Of a stretch of DNA of 64,000 nucleotides, positions 45,099-55,669 are shown in pieces. The position numbers were made by a program, and so were the translations under genes. Source of the stretch: Endocarpon pusillum Z07020 (taxonomy: Eukaryota > Ascomycota > Eurotiomycetes > Verrucariales > Verrucariaceae); NCBI RefSeq assembly GCF_000464535.1, contig NW_006916485.1, positions 128,099 through 192,098 of the forward strand. Reading direction: 5' to 3'. The stretch's first letter is position 1, and each line of letters starts with the position of its first letter. Below the pieces are notes generated by a model. It ran no database searches. It saw only the letters and a program-made list of their open reading frames with translations, and was not told the origin of the DNA.

Positions 45099-45736
45099 AT
45101 GAAATTTACTCTCGCTCTCCTCCCCTTCATCCTAGGCATGGCTGTCGCAGCTCCAGCCCCTGAAGCCAGAGCAGATGTAGAAGCGCGCCAGACCACGACA
45201 GTTAGTCTCACATTTTATGGCGCGGACGTCGATGCTAGGTATAGCATTGCTGCGCCTACGGATGGGTCGGAGTTCACAATCAGTATGCGCCTTCATTTCA
45301 TTTCTCCTGACCTCCGCTTCCAGCACTTCCTACGCCCAAGCCTAATCCCTCCCTCCCTTACCTTCTCAACAGCTCCGTTTCCTTATCCACCAAGCCTTTC
45401 ACCATCCCCATCCCCCTTTACTTTACCTTCTTCAGACCCTTTCCTCTCCCAAACCCACTCACCCTCTTACCTCCCTTCCCACTCCACCCCTACCCTAGCA
45501 CCTTCCTTGTGCCCTCCTGCTTCGCCTTTTCAGGCCTTCACCTTCCCACAAGTAATCGCAATTACTGATTCTGGGCAGACCACCCCGAGATCTCCGTCTC
45601 CAGAATCTACAACGCAGGCGGCGCAACCTGCTACATTTACGGTAGCGAGGGTAGCTACACTTTTGTGCCGGTTGGCGAGCACCCTGTTGGTCCACCCCAG
45701 CCGCAAGTGAGGGGAAGATGCTTCCGTCAATCCTGA
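45099..45736 (+). CDS. Small secreted protein, unrecognised family
   Basis: Exons 45099-45282 and 45579-45736 give 113 residues. The start codon sits at CACGATGAAATTT. Residues 1-18 form a clear signal peptide (LALLPFILGMAVAAPAP); a pro-like EARADVEARQ follows. The mature part, about 85 residues, is predicted mostly beta (TVSLTFYGADVDARYS; EGSYTFVPVGEHPVG) and has two Cys (ATCYIYG, GRCFRQS) that may pair. The 296-nt intron (GTATGC...GGGCAG, branch TTACTGAT) is unusually long and pyrimidine-rich for this genome, and is open in the upstream frame, so an unspliced longer product is formally possible. I recognise no family; the size, secretion signal and gene-poor setting are those of candidate effectors. 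Function unknown. Confidence 0.75.
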
Positions 45737-47277
45737 AGGCGGTTGCAGGAAAGTGAAGGAGGGTGGAAGGAAAAGAGTTTGTAAGGGGAACTCTGTCAGG
45801 CACCTGCATGGCAGGGCTGACATTGCTCGCCCAGGATCAGTCAGAATAGTGTCCATAAGGCGTCCTTTGGGCATCTTGAGAACAGTACATTCACTCACAC
45901 TATGCTCCTATCTTTTGCTCGTTATTTGCACGCCCATCAGGCGTGCAGTGCTTGATAAACTCGCTTTACTTTCCTCACATGTCTCGGAGCACCTTTCTAC
46001 TTCGCTTAGTGCGGTACGATACTCCCAGATTTTGGTTGGCCTAACGCTATTCCCATTTGAGATTGCCGGTTTGGCCTCATTTTTGATATATATAAATGAT
46101 AGCTGCAGCGACATGTTTGAGAATACCCAAGCATGCCTCTCAATCTCGATTGTATACAGAGGCAAGGCAGACTGCCAAGAAGTCAGTAGAGAATCAGAGA
46201 GCCTGGCATGAAGGGAAGGGCAGGGCCCAGCTGTGTCATGTAATGCATGATAGGAGCTGCTAGTGCGACGAAGTGGATGGGAAGAGCCAGAGGCCAGAAG
46301 AGGGATGAAAAGAGAGGATAGGAGGGTGATCTTATGATGGCGACGTCAAAAGTAGCAAGTCGCCAAGGCTGTGTGACCATCCCCAAAGGGGCAGGCCGCC
46401 TAAACCAAAGGCGGAATATCCCAGGCAGCATCGGAGTTTACGGTGAAAATGACCCCATAGGGTCAAGGGCGGTGACAGCACAAGGGCTTCCAGAAAAGCC
46501 AAGTAACTGGTTGTTGAAGCGGTTATAACGTCGCCATCAACGATTGAACTCTGCACATTTACCTATTTGGGCGTTAACGAGCTGGCCTATCCTCAACGGT
46601 AGAAAGCTCATGGCACATGGCCCACGGAAAGTCACAACTCAATGGCAGGCCCCCACTTCGGTTCATTTCTATCCCGTACACGGCTATTTGGGGTGCGCAC
46701 GCTCTACGCAGGCAAAAGCGCCGGTTGGCTACTCTCTTGTATGTGAATACGCATCGTCAACGTTCATTCGCTCAAGGATCAATTGGCGCTATCCTCACGT
46801 GACATTCTGCGCCCCCCACAGATGTTTGCTCGTACTAGGCCGGAGCACATATGTTGGTCATGATTGTGGAAGATCTTACAACTTGATAGCTCATTGAAAC
46901 GTTTATAAATTCGCATGAAGGAGATAGAGGGCGATCAAGTAGAAGGAAAAGATGTTCTACTCCTTGCGGAGTAGTCGGTAACCTGACCAGCCAGCACGCA
47001 AGCATTCCAAAACTGTCACATTGTGTATGGTTTTACCACATTCCACTGACAAGCACTGATCCTATCGGCCCTTAGACACTCCTTACAGGGTATATTGACG
47101 CTTTCTCCACCGCTTGCTCTTTACAGCTGGTTTTCTCTTCCCTCCTCGCCGTCTCCTCAGCCCAAACCCCCCAACAACTTTCTTACTCTTCATTTGTCAT
47201 ATTACACGGCGGCAAACAATGCTGTATAATTGAGCGCATCAAGCAATCTTCCTACATCAGAAGTCTCTTCATTCGCT
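45737..47277. other. Gene-poor interval
   Basis: 1.5 kb between the secreted-protein gene and the Lys-rich protein gene. No open frame has motifs or splice support. GGAGTAG (46968-46974) matches the recurrent intergenic GGAGTA-type motif. 47120-47215 is C/T-rich and fits the leader of the next gene. Confidence 0.45.
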
Positions 47278-48993
47278 ATGGATGGCCTGCCGGGACGTCC
47301 TTGCAAGCAAAAGCATATACGACAGAAATTGACGCAAGCAAACCTCGGGGCCCTTCAGGCTAAGACACCCATTAAACTTCTCCAGGAACAAAGCGGGGTT
47401 AGTATACGCCAAAGCAAATAAAGCAAAGGCATTCTGCTCATACTCACCCAGTGGGAGCCAGTCCATCAGTCTGCCCGGCCGTCATCCAACCACTCGGATG
47501 AAACAGACAAACCATATTGCTCAACGCCCAGATCGTTCATCACAGACATATCAGTTCCTTCAGGCCCGCTGCGAACAAATCCTTTCGGCTATACCGTCGA
47601 GATGCATGAGAGCTTTGGAGTCGTCCCCTACTTGTATGATGAGAATGGGTCTGATGACCCTGATACCGTTGAAGACTTGGATCTAGTAGCCACATACACT
47701 CCCTCGAACCTCAAAGAGATTCAGACCGCGCTTCAAAAAGACAGGGATGACTTGCCCGGCAAGTCACATTTTCGCACAGTCGCATCCATGATCGCCGAGA
47801 ATGCTCTAAACCCGAAAGAGCCAAAGACAACACACCTTTTCAACACTTTTCTTAATCCCACCTCACGAAAGGGGCGATATGGTAAGGTCGGAAAGGAGAC
47901 ATGGATCATACCGGAAGGCATGCTACCTAGTTTGCAAAGGCGACTGGAGCCGGACCTCAGCATCGGTATCGCGCATGAAAAGCTTGGAATGCGCGTATGG
48001 TCTGCGAAGCATCTGCCTGGCCATATCAAAAATCGCCAGATGATTTGTGTCAATGGGGTGGTTGAATACAAAACCGAGGAAGGTAGCATCGCCAGAGCAG
48101 TAAGCTCTCTCTCTCTCTCTCTCTCTCCCTTCTCTCCCCCCCTCTCCCTTTCCCTCTCTGATAACCTGCCACAAATTGGATGCTGAATGTGTAAATAGCG
48201 AGTACAAAACCTTGCCGCCGCAACATTAGCCTGTGATGCCTGGCTCGCTGATGAGAATTTCCTAACAAACGGGAAGGGAGCAGAGTGCGTCGTTGGAAAA
48301 GCGTTTGTTGGCTCGATCTGCTTCGATGGCAATGTGATAGAAGCCTCCGTCCACTGGCTTGCACCATCCGTCACGAGTTCCACCCGTAAGTATGATACCT
48401 TTAGTATGCGTGTTGCCACCGGTCACCCTTTCTCCCTCTACCTGAGCGAATTCAGGGCTTGCTACCAGAAGTTTGCGAACTTTTTGGACTGGATACGGGA
48501 CGTTCAACAGGTGAGGCTCCAGGACATTCTGAAGTTGCCGCCAAGCGAGCCGGAGAATCTCTCGCTGCCGCAGCCTGATGACGGTCTGAGCGAGGACGAG
48601 GAGGACACCAGTGGGCAAGAAGACAAGGATCTAAAGGACCAGCAGATGAAGAGAGAGGACGTCCAGAAGGAAGACAGTAGGGTAAAAGACAAGAAATCAG
48701 AAAATCAGAAAAAGAGGGGAAAGAAGGGGAAGGACGAACCCCAGGGGCGCACCCGCAGCCACAAATCTCGCATAGGCGACGATGCTGTCAGCAAGCATCA
48801 AGCCGACGGAATCAGGGCTGACACACCAACCAAATCGCCACAGATTGCTGCTAGGATATTCCAACAAGACTCAGAGACTCAGAAGAAGAAGAAAGGCGTG
48901 GAGCGGAAGCGGCAACCACGACGAGGTAGTGGTCAGGGGACAGCTCAGGCAGACAGCGACGCCCCTGGGAGGAAACGGATGAGAAGAGGATGA
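47278..48993 (+). CDS. Unrecognised 520-residue protein with Lys/Glu-rich C-terminus
   Basis: Exons 47278-47397, 47452-48099 and 48199-48993 assemble in phase 0 at each junction (GTTAGT/CCCAG and GTAAGC/AATAG). Residues 1-40 are basic (RPCKQKHIRQKL). The middle, about 80-390, is a folded-looking domain: FGVVPYLYDENGSDDPDTV, GKETWIIPEGMLPSLQRRL, SICFDGNVIEASVHWLAP, then MRVATGHPFSLYLSEFRACYQKFANFLDWIRDV. The last 125 residues are charged and Lys-rich with several nuclear-localisation-like runs (KKRGKKGKD, GRKRMRRG), suggesting a nuclear protein. The second intron is filled by a TC microsatellite. I cannot name a family; it may be one of the large fungal sets of uncharacterised proteins found near HET genes. 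Confidence 0.7.
48105..48160 (+). repeat. (TC)n microsatellite within an intron
   Basis: A TC run followed by C/T-rich sequence occupies most of the second intron (48100-48198) of the unrecognised 520-residue protein gene. Confidence 0.85.
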
Positions 48994-49229
48994 ACGGCTT
49001 ATTCTTCCACTTAAACCCCTTTGTTTTATTGTTGGGAAGTTGGTGAAGGGCGCCAGAAATCTTCCGAAGAACCATTGGCACTGGGGGACATTGTTAATGC
49101 TCGCGATGGCGTCTCCTCGAATCAAAGTGATGGGTCCCGTTCTAATGTAGCACGGCATTGCAAAGTACAGGCCTCGCTTTCTGCCAAACCGTCCACAGGA
49201 CGTGAGTAAAAAATTCCAAATTCCTGGTG

Positions 49230-50561
49230 GTATCAGAGGAAGCCAACGACTTTCAATTCAATGGGATAGTCCAAATCCCAAGTCGAAACAAATTGTACGA
49301 GGAAGGGCGAGGTATGGTGTCCCAGATTGTGAACAGGTTCCTCTATTCTTCCCAGAGAGAAAGAGGCAAAGTACATCGAGCATGTTGCAACACCCAATAA
49401 TGCAGCGTATATCTCGGTCACTCGTCCTTCTTCTGGAAAATCCAGCCCGCGTATAACTGTACGCCAGTCCATATGTTTTGTCCTACATACGATGACGGGA
49501 TCAGAGGCGAGGACAATCTCTTGGTACGTCCAGGTTCTGTCGAGCCGTTGAGTTTCAAGGAGATGACAGCAGTCGTCAGAACAAAAGCGTCTCTTAAGCC
49601 CTCGGTGAATGCAAAACGAGATGACTGGATAGAGAATGCAATTAGCAGTGTCAGGTATGGCCCTGAAAGCTTTGGATCCATAGGGGGCGGAAAAGGTTTA
49701 AAAAATTGTGCTCAAAGTCCAAACGTCCTGAGCTGGGTTCTGGTGGTACTTTGTGAAACCCGCGCACTGGTATTGGAGGAACGCGTAGTTGCGACGCGAG
49801 CTTAAGACAATGCATTGCTCTGTTGATAGAATCACTTCCATTATCAAGCCACCTACACGTTGGTTGGGCGTAGGTAAGGAAATATGGATTGATTTCTTCT
49901 TCCCTTTGTTGGTATGACCGATACAAATACTATCCAACCATATCGTAATGGAGCCGAAAAGTTTTCTTAAGGAAGTGAGAGCCTCATGGCAGCTTCTGGT
50001 AATCCCAATCCGACATTGCCTGCACACGATGGTGTTCTTTGGCGAGGAATACGAGCCCCACATTATATGTCAAGGCAGCAAATTCAGAGCTGTCTTCAGA
50101 TTCACAAGGCGCAGAGTTCCACCCAGTAAATTTCCGGTGCCTCCATCGGTGCCGTCAAGATCAAGGACCCGGATTCTGCGCCGTGTCCGGCCTGATAAAT
50201 AGTGAGTACTTAGTTTGTAAACTTGGCTGGGATGAAGGAGCAGGATTTGCGCGTTGTTTGAGGGTTCTATCTTCTCCATTAGTATTCCAATTGTTTCATT
50301 CTTGGCGGACACTGAGAGCTCATCAATGGCAGCACGATTTTGTTGAAGGCAAATCCAAGCTTGTTTAAGGGTCAAGGCCGGCGCAGCAAATGTTGCTTGC
50401 CATTGCAAAGTCATGAGGCCAGACAGGGAATCATTTCTCAGAGCCAAGACGCCTTGGCCACAGTGCTTTTCGTCGGACAACTTGAAGGACTGGAATAGAC
50501 ATGAACGCTCAAGCCACAGAACTCGGAGACGAATCTTGACCTCACCCAAGTCCATTTTCAT
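49230..50561 (-). pseudogene. HET-domain (heterokaryon incompatibility) pseudogene
   Basis: On the minus strand an ATG at 50561 opens a 160-codon frame. Typical HET-domain blocks then follow in order but scattered over frames: RIRVLDLDGTDGG and FAALTYN (about 50170-50040), WGSYSSPKNTI and LTSLRKLFGSITIWLDSICI (about 50060-49910), INPYFLTYAQPTCRWLDNGS and RAMHCLKLAS (about 49890-49800), RTWTYQEIVLASDPVIVC (about 49540-49490), and DWRTVIRGLDFPEEGRVTEIYAALLG (within 49470-49390). At least three frame changes and several stops interrupt it, and none is removable by plausible introns. HET proteins (PF06985) mediate self/non-self recognition and cell death between strains. I read this as a dead copy; the 3' limit is uncertain. 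Confidence 0.72.
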
Positions 50562-50876
50562 TCTGAGACACGAGCAAATCCTGTAGAAACCAATCTATGA
50601 GGTAAGCAATTTGAGCTGTGATGGTGTAGATTCGAGTACCCACTGACCCGTCCTAAGCACTACATGAGCACTCTGAGCATCGATAGAGATACGTAGTGCC
50701 TTGTCCACGCAATCGTTGTCGATTATTTCACCGGAAGCAACTCATTCGCACCAAATCGCTTCTAGGATTTTTCCGTGCAAAACTACTAATACCAACCGAT
50801 ACGTGATACGTATATTCAACGTTTCTGTTATCCCATTGTTCACTCCATCGTAGTTAGTAACTCTAATATTACTAGG
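50562..50876. other. Interval upstream of the FAD monooxygenase
   Basis: 315 bp between the HET relic start and the monooxygenase ATG. AT-rich with ACGTGATACGTATA near 50804. No gene. Confidence 0.4.
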
Positions 50877-52109
50877 ATGGCTACGAGCGCTCAGAAACCG
50901 ATACTTATCTCCGGTGCTGGCATTGCGTCCCTCTTGCTCGCGCAATCCCTCCTCCGGAGCTCCATTCCTTTTCTGATTTTTGAGAGGGACAGCTCCATCT
51001 CCTTCCGCGCACAGGGGTACCGGCTACGCCTCTCTTCCGAAGGGCTGGATGCCATCGAGTCGGTCCTCGGGCCCGAGGGGTTCCAGCGATTCTGGAACCA
51101 ATGTGGCAAGACCGGGGGCGGTGGCTTCGCGACTATAGACGCGACAACAGGCTCGGTGATGACGGAATCTGCGACAGATAGCGAGCGCGAAAAGATTAAG
51201 GGGGAGGGAGCAAAAAGCCCAGCAGAGATTCTCGCATCTCGCGAAGGAAAAACCGTGGGGATTTCCAGGGGCGACATGCGCAAAATCTTCATGTCTGGAT
51301 GCGAACCGTTTGTTCGCTGGGCTCACCGCGTTACAGGCTACGAACTAACGTCGTCCGGTGTTTGCGCAGTCTTCGCAGACGGCTCCAAATCAGACGAGGG
51401 GGAAATGTTGGTCGGCGGCGATGGTATATACTCCGGTGTCGCAAAACAGTTGTCGCAAGGAAGACTAAAAACTTATGATACGGGTGCGAGAGGGATACAT
51501 GGCCAAGCACCGACTACAGCGTTCAGAGGCCTTGGAGAAGGTGTCTGGCGACTGACAGATGACTCTAACCCGACTGGAAGAGTATTCGTTATTACCAATG
51601 TCCGGCCAGGTGATATGGACGATCCCAACCTGCAGTTTGGGTGGACGATGGGGGCTCAGCCCGGCGTCATCCGGCCACCGAATGACGATTATTCCATCAT
51701 CGGAACCCCAGCAGCTGAGATAGCGAAAGCCCTTAGCGCCAATTGGCACCCCCGCCTGAAGCCCCTTTTCGATGAAATGGAAGAATCCGAGGCTGCGTTT
51801 TGGAAGATTACTTGCTCCACCCCCACAGGCGTCCCGGAATGGCGGAACGAGGCGCGTGTCACAGTCATCGGAGACGCCGTGCACTCGATGACCCCTGCGG
51901 GCGGGATTGGTGCAAACACGGCTGTTAGAGACTCTGCGCTGCTCGGTGAACTGTTGGCTAACGCAGGCGGTTATCAAAGCGATGTGACCGCGGCTTATGA
52001 AAGCAAGATGAGGATATATGCCAGTGAGGCGGTCAAGACGAGTTATGGATTGGCGGAGGCTCAATTTGGGATTTCCATCACTGAGGACTCAAAAACGGTC
52101 GGTTTCTAG
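50877..52109 (+). CDS. FAD-dependent aromatic-type monooxygenase
   Basis: A single exon of 410 residues. Residues 8-24 hold the FAD-binding GxGxxG-like motif (ISGAGIASLLLAQSLL); the DG motif appears as GGDGIYSGV near 180; and the second FAD motif GDAVHSMTPAGGIGANTAV lies near 330-350. This is the PF01494 group, including salicylate hydroxylase-like enzymes and many secondary-metabolite tailoring monooxygenases. Substrate is unknown. It ends 540 bp from the P450 gene, in convergent orientation, and forms with it and the methyltransferase a compact tailoring-gene group. Unlike those neighbours it has no introns. No signal or membrane anchor is visible. Confidence 0.9.
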   Translation: MATSAQKPILISGAGIASLLLAQSLLRSSIPFLIFERDSSISFRAQGYRLRLSSEGLDAIESVLGPEGFQRFWNQCGKTGGGGFATIDATTGSVMTESATDSEREKIKGEGAKSPAEILASREGKTVGISRGDMRKIFMSGCEPFVRWAHRVTGYELTSSGVCAVFADGSKSDEGEMLVGGDGIYSGVAKQLSQGRLKTYDTGARGIHGQAPTTAFRGLGEGVWRLTDDSNPTGRVFVITNVRPGDMDDPNLQFGWTMGAQPGVIRPPNDDYSIIGTPAAEIAKALSANWHPRLKPLFDEMEESEAAFWKITCSTPTGVPEWRNEARVTVIGDAVHSMTPAGGIGANTAVRDSALLGELLANAGGYQSDVTAAYESKMRIYASEAVKTSYGLAEAQFGISITEDSKTVGF

Positions 52110-52648
52110 GCCCTAGGATTTCGTAAACAGATCCCTTTCCCTTCAGCATTACTACCATGCTCTCTAAGGATTCAATTATAGTTTGAAATAGACTTAACTT
52201 AGGGGTGGACGACTCGCTGTTTCGGGGAATTGGTCGATACTTTCAGGAGAACAGGTTCAGAGTAAATAATTGAAACAATGAAAGTCACACAATATTAATG
52301 GTCGTGCAATGGGCACTCATGTTCTCTGAACCCTATCATTACAGCCGAACTACGTACAGCTGATAAATTACTAGTAGTTCTCGTCACTTGACCTCACAAC
52401 AATAACACCAGATATTGGATTCGGCTACACAACGAACTCCCAACCCTGGAAATAGTAATGCTTGGGACGCTGCAGCTTTGGCAAATTACTACTGGAAATC
52501 CTGGCTTGACGATTGATCTTTTGCAATTTCCCTACTTCTTGTTCTTCGGCATATGTATTGATCGCAATTTGTACATGTTTCATCAGATGTGGGGGACAAT
52601 AGTCGGCCTCGTGCTCCTCCATACAGCATCAAGAATTGGCGGAACAAT
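52110..52648. other. Convergent interval between monooxygenase and P450
   Basis: 539 bp between two stops. AT-rich, with CTACGTAC at 52351-52358. No gene. Confidence 0.5.
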
Positions 52649-54545
52649 TTATTCTTTGACTGGTCTCATCTTCGCTTTCAAATGAGGTCCCAGATATTCC
52701 GGCAAGAAACAGTCTCGCCACACCAGCTCCTTTGGACTAGTACAAGTCAGTACAACGTGCGTATGGAGCTCCCGAGCTCGCGTACCTTGATGGATCAATC
52801 TCGATATCGAACTTTCGGTAGACATGAGCGAATGTCAAGTACAGTTCGGCCCATGCCAAGCTTCCAGACTTCCGTCAGTATCGCTCTGCAGGGTGGGAGA
52901 GGTCAAGCGCACTTCGATCCAAGACAGCTTCGAGGGCCGCGAGAGAAGGTAACCAGCCACTTTTCGAGATCTCTTCCAGCCTGACCTAGCCATCGTTCGG
53001 GTTTGAAGTCATTCGGGCTCTCGAAAATATCGCCATTTCGGTGTATGAAGTGGCTACTCATTTCTACTACAGTCTGTGGGAAACTATCAGCTTGCAGAGA
53101 GCATTCGCAAGAACTGACTTACACCTCCTGGTATGAATCCCTTGTTTAGCTCGGTCCCGGAAGCAGGAACCACTCGGGGGAGTGGGGATGCAACTCCAGG
53201 GCTCATTCTCAGCGATTCTCTGACCACGGCACTCTTATCCCCAAATTAGCGATGGCCGGACTTACTTGGCCTTGGAGATACGCACGAGGTAAGGCATTGT
53301 CTCCAAGGTCGCTTGAGATGGAGCATCCTCTAGGACTGGCCATGCCTGCTGCAGCTCTGCCTTCAGTTTTTGGTAAACTTCTACATCCTTGAGAATGTGG
53401 AAGGTGCCATGCATGAGCGTCATGCCGATTGTGTCTGCTCCTCCAAATAAAAGGGCTTGCGACTCCTCGAACAAACTTCCAGGATCCGGTACACGACCAT
53501 TGGGATGCAACTCGGGTCGAAGAAGCTCGTTCCAAATCGTCGTGGAATGTGGCAACATCTTCAAGTGCTCTGGATTGCTGCTTAAGTCTATGACTTGTTG
53601 TTTGATTGCCTGTTGAAGGTTAACGAGACCAGCAGTTGAAGGACTGACGATCTTCGACAAATTAGGTGGGCATTTGATGATCATGTTTTTGTACATGCTT
53701 GAGTGCTTGAAGCGTACGAACACAGGTAAAGAAGCATCCATGGCCAGAATGATAGGCGCCTGATGAGCCGGCGCTTTCAAGGCGTCGATGGAGTGTCCAA
53801 AACATATATCTACGCCTCATGATCAGTATCAAGCTTAGGTGAGCGAAGATAATTCCCACAAGTAATCACATCTACCGACATGCAACGGAATGCGTAGAAC
53901 AGGTTGACAGAACCCCCGCTTTTGACGAACGAATCGCACAGACCGAGTACCTTTTCATGGTCAGTGCCTAGGTGATATAGGAATGTTTGTAGTCGGTTGC
54001 CTTCTCCTGTACGAGGTGCTCGGCATCTCGAACTGCTTTCTTCGAGAAGATGCGAGAGAGGATATCCTTTCTCGGCTTTGCCTCTGCGTATTTCAGGAAT
54101 CCAAAGGACGATCGATCTTCTCCAAAACTGTGATACAAGGACTCCTCTTTGTCCCAGCGGTTATTCGCGTTATAGATCTCATGGTAGGTATTTGGGTTTG
54201 AGAAATGCAACTACCACCCACGCGTAAGAAGTCGATTAGAAAAAATGTCCAGGCATGTGGCGTACTTCGTTCGGCCCAACCCTCACCACGTCACCTACCT
54301 TGTCAGCAAGGTTGGGTGGGATCATCGGCTGTCCTACCGTAAATGGCATGAAGCCTTTCCAGGTTGTGGACAAAGGATGTTTGTGCCACAACATCAATGT
54401 AAGCCTTGTAAAGTCCCGTGATTGCCGCAATGGGAGGGCCAGGAAACGCCGACAGAGGGTGGAAATACAGCCTACTAATTCCTCGGAAAATCCACCATAT
54501 CGAAAGTGACAGCCACGCGGCTATGATGACGCTGTAGGTACCCAT
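52649..54545 (-). pseudogene. Cytochrome P450 monooxygenase with one frameshift
   Basis: Eight exons can be traced: 54545-54338, 54294-54266, 54210-53860, 53809-53286, 53233-53123, 53073-52913, 52860-52786 and 52736-52649, about 515 residues. Seen in order: membrane anchor (IIAAWLSLSIWWIF), FPGPP, VRVGPNEL, helix-I AGADT-like LFGGADTIGMTLMHGT, ExxR in VVRESLRMSP, PERW, and the haem-binding FSRGPRSCLGSNLAWAELYL rebuilt by splicing. All junctions keep phase except exon 3, which lacks one base near 54000 (between VQEK and NRLQTFL), so the gene is either recently inactivated or misread. Two introns use AAG acceptors. Microsomal P450s of this type hydroxylate small metabolites; substrate unknown. 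Confidence 0.82.
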
Positions 54546-55669
54546 GTCGAATACTTGTGCATAAATTCTGCAGTCTAAAGCAGAACGTTGAAGTTGACAG
54601 CAGTGTTGACTTTGGATGAGGTTGGAAGGATTTTGGGCTTGTCTGTGTGGGGTCGGACGCAGGTAACTAGGCTGCGTGGGCCGGGTTGGACCGGGTTCTT
54701 GGATTCTGGGGGGGGGGAGGGGTCGGGCCTAACCCCCCTGCGTGTTGGGCCCAACAAACGAGGGTTCAACCCGGCCCAAGAACCCACGGGTTCTTGGCAA
54801 CATGTTAAGATGCTACGAGAAACAGGCTAACTTAATTAGAAAAAGCTGTATAGAGCACTTGGGCTTTACTTGCTAGAGTAAGGCTATTACAAAAACTCAA
54901 CACCAAATTCTTCATATTAATGCCTATATAGGAAGTAATAGCAACATCAAATCTTACAAATAACAGTGGTAAAAAACTCTTCGAAAACACTACATACAAA
55001 TTACTATAGTGCGGTCGTATTTATATTGCTAAGGCTGCCGAAAAGCCGACATGCCGAATCTGGAAATTTTGAACCTGGCGCTCAATTCTGGATCCCCTGG
55101 GATAAGCCGACAGTATTCCACTACTAGTTAGACCGGGTCTGGACTTACCTATAAGCAATCTATGCCACTGCTGACAAGCAAGCCACGTGTGCACTCGATT
55201 GCCTTGGTACTGATAATGCAAAGTGACGATAAATCGTCCAAAGTGACTACCCGAGTTCGGTCTTTGTAGCTTTCTTCGTTCGCGAGAGCTCGACCATTCG
55301 TACTTGGTCGATGAGTTCGCCGATGGATTGCCACGATTGAGCGGCATGTCATACCCGCTTTAGCGCGGCTAGACCCCGAACGTTGTCAGGCTTCAACGCT
55401 TCCAACGCCCGCATCTTTTAAGAAAGTGGCAACTGGAGAAGGTCCTTCACGACGCAGACAACATTTGGAAGGCGGCTCGGTTTTCAAATATCTTTTATTG
55501 ACGGCTAATTCTCCAGTGCATGAGTTGCCTTGAGACTTCGCCTTGAACATCATGAGAGGTGTTTAACATGCTCGTTGCTGCCATTTGGGCTCAGGCAGTC
55601 AACGGTTTGCGACCATATACGACAGTACTGACAGGGTCAGCACCATCTTTCCTCAAAAGGCTGGAGATC
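54546..55669. other. Interval with GC-rich inverted repeats beside AT-rich sequence
   Basis: 1.1 kb upstream of the P450 and downstream of the methyltransferase. 54678-54797 is built from repeated GGGCCGGGTT / AACCCGGCCC and AAGAACCC / GGGTTCTT modules in both orientations around a G10 run, then AT-rich sequence follows (54820-55020). This looks like the end of a decayed DNA transposon or MITE. No gene is supported. Confidence 0.45.

Noticed and set aside
44781..45710. A 309-codon open frame covering the secreted-protein gene
   Set aside because: It reads from non-coding leader through the signal peptide and the pyrimidine-rich intron; the spliced 113-residue form explains the signal peptide and the downstream Cys-containing exon better.
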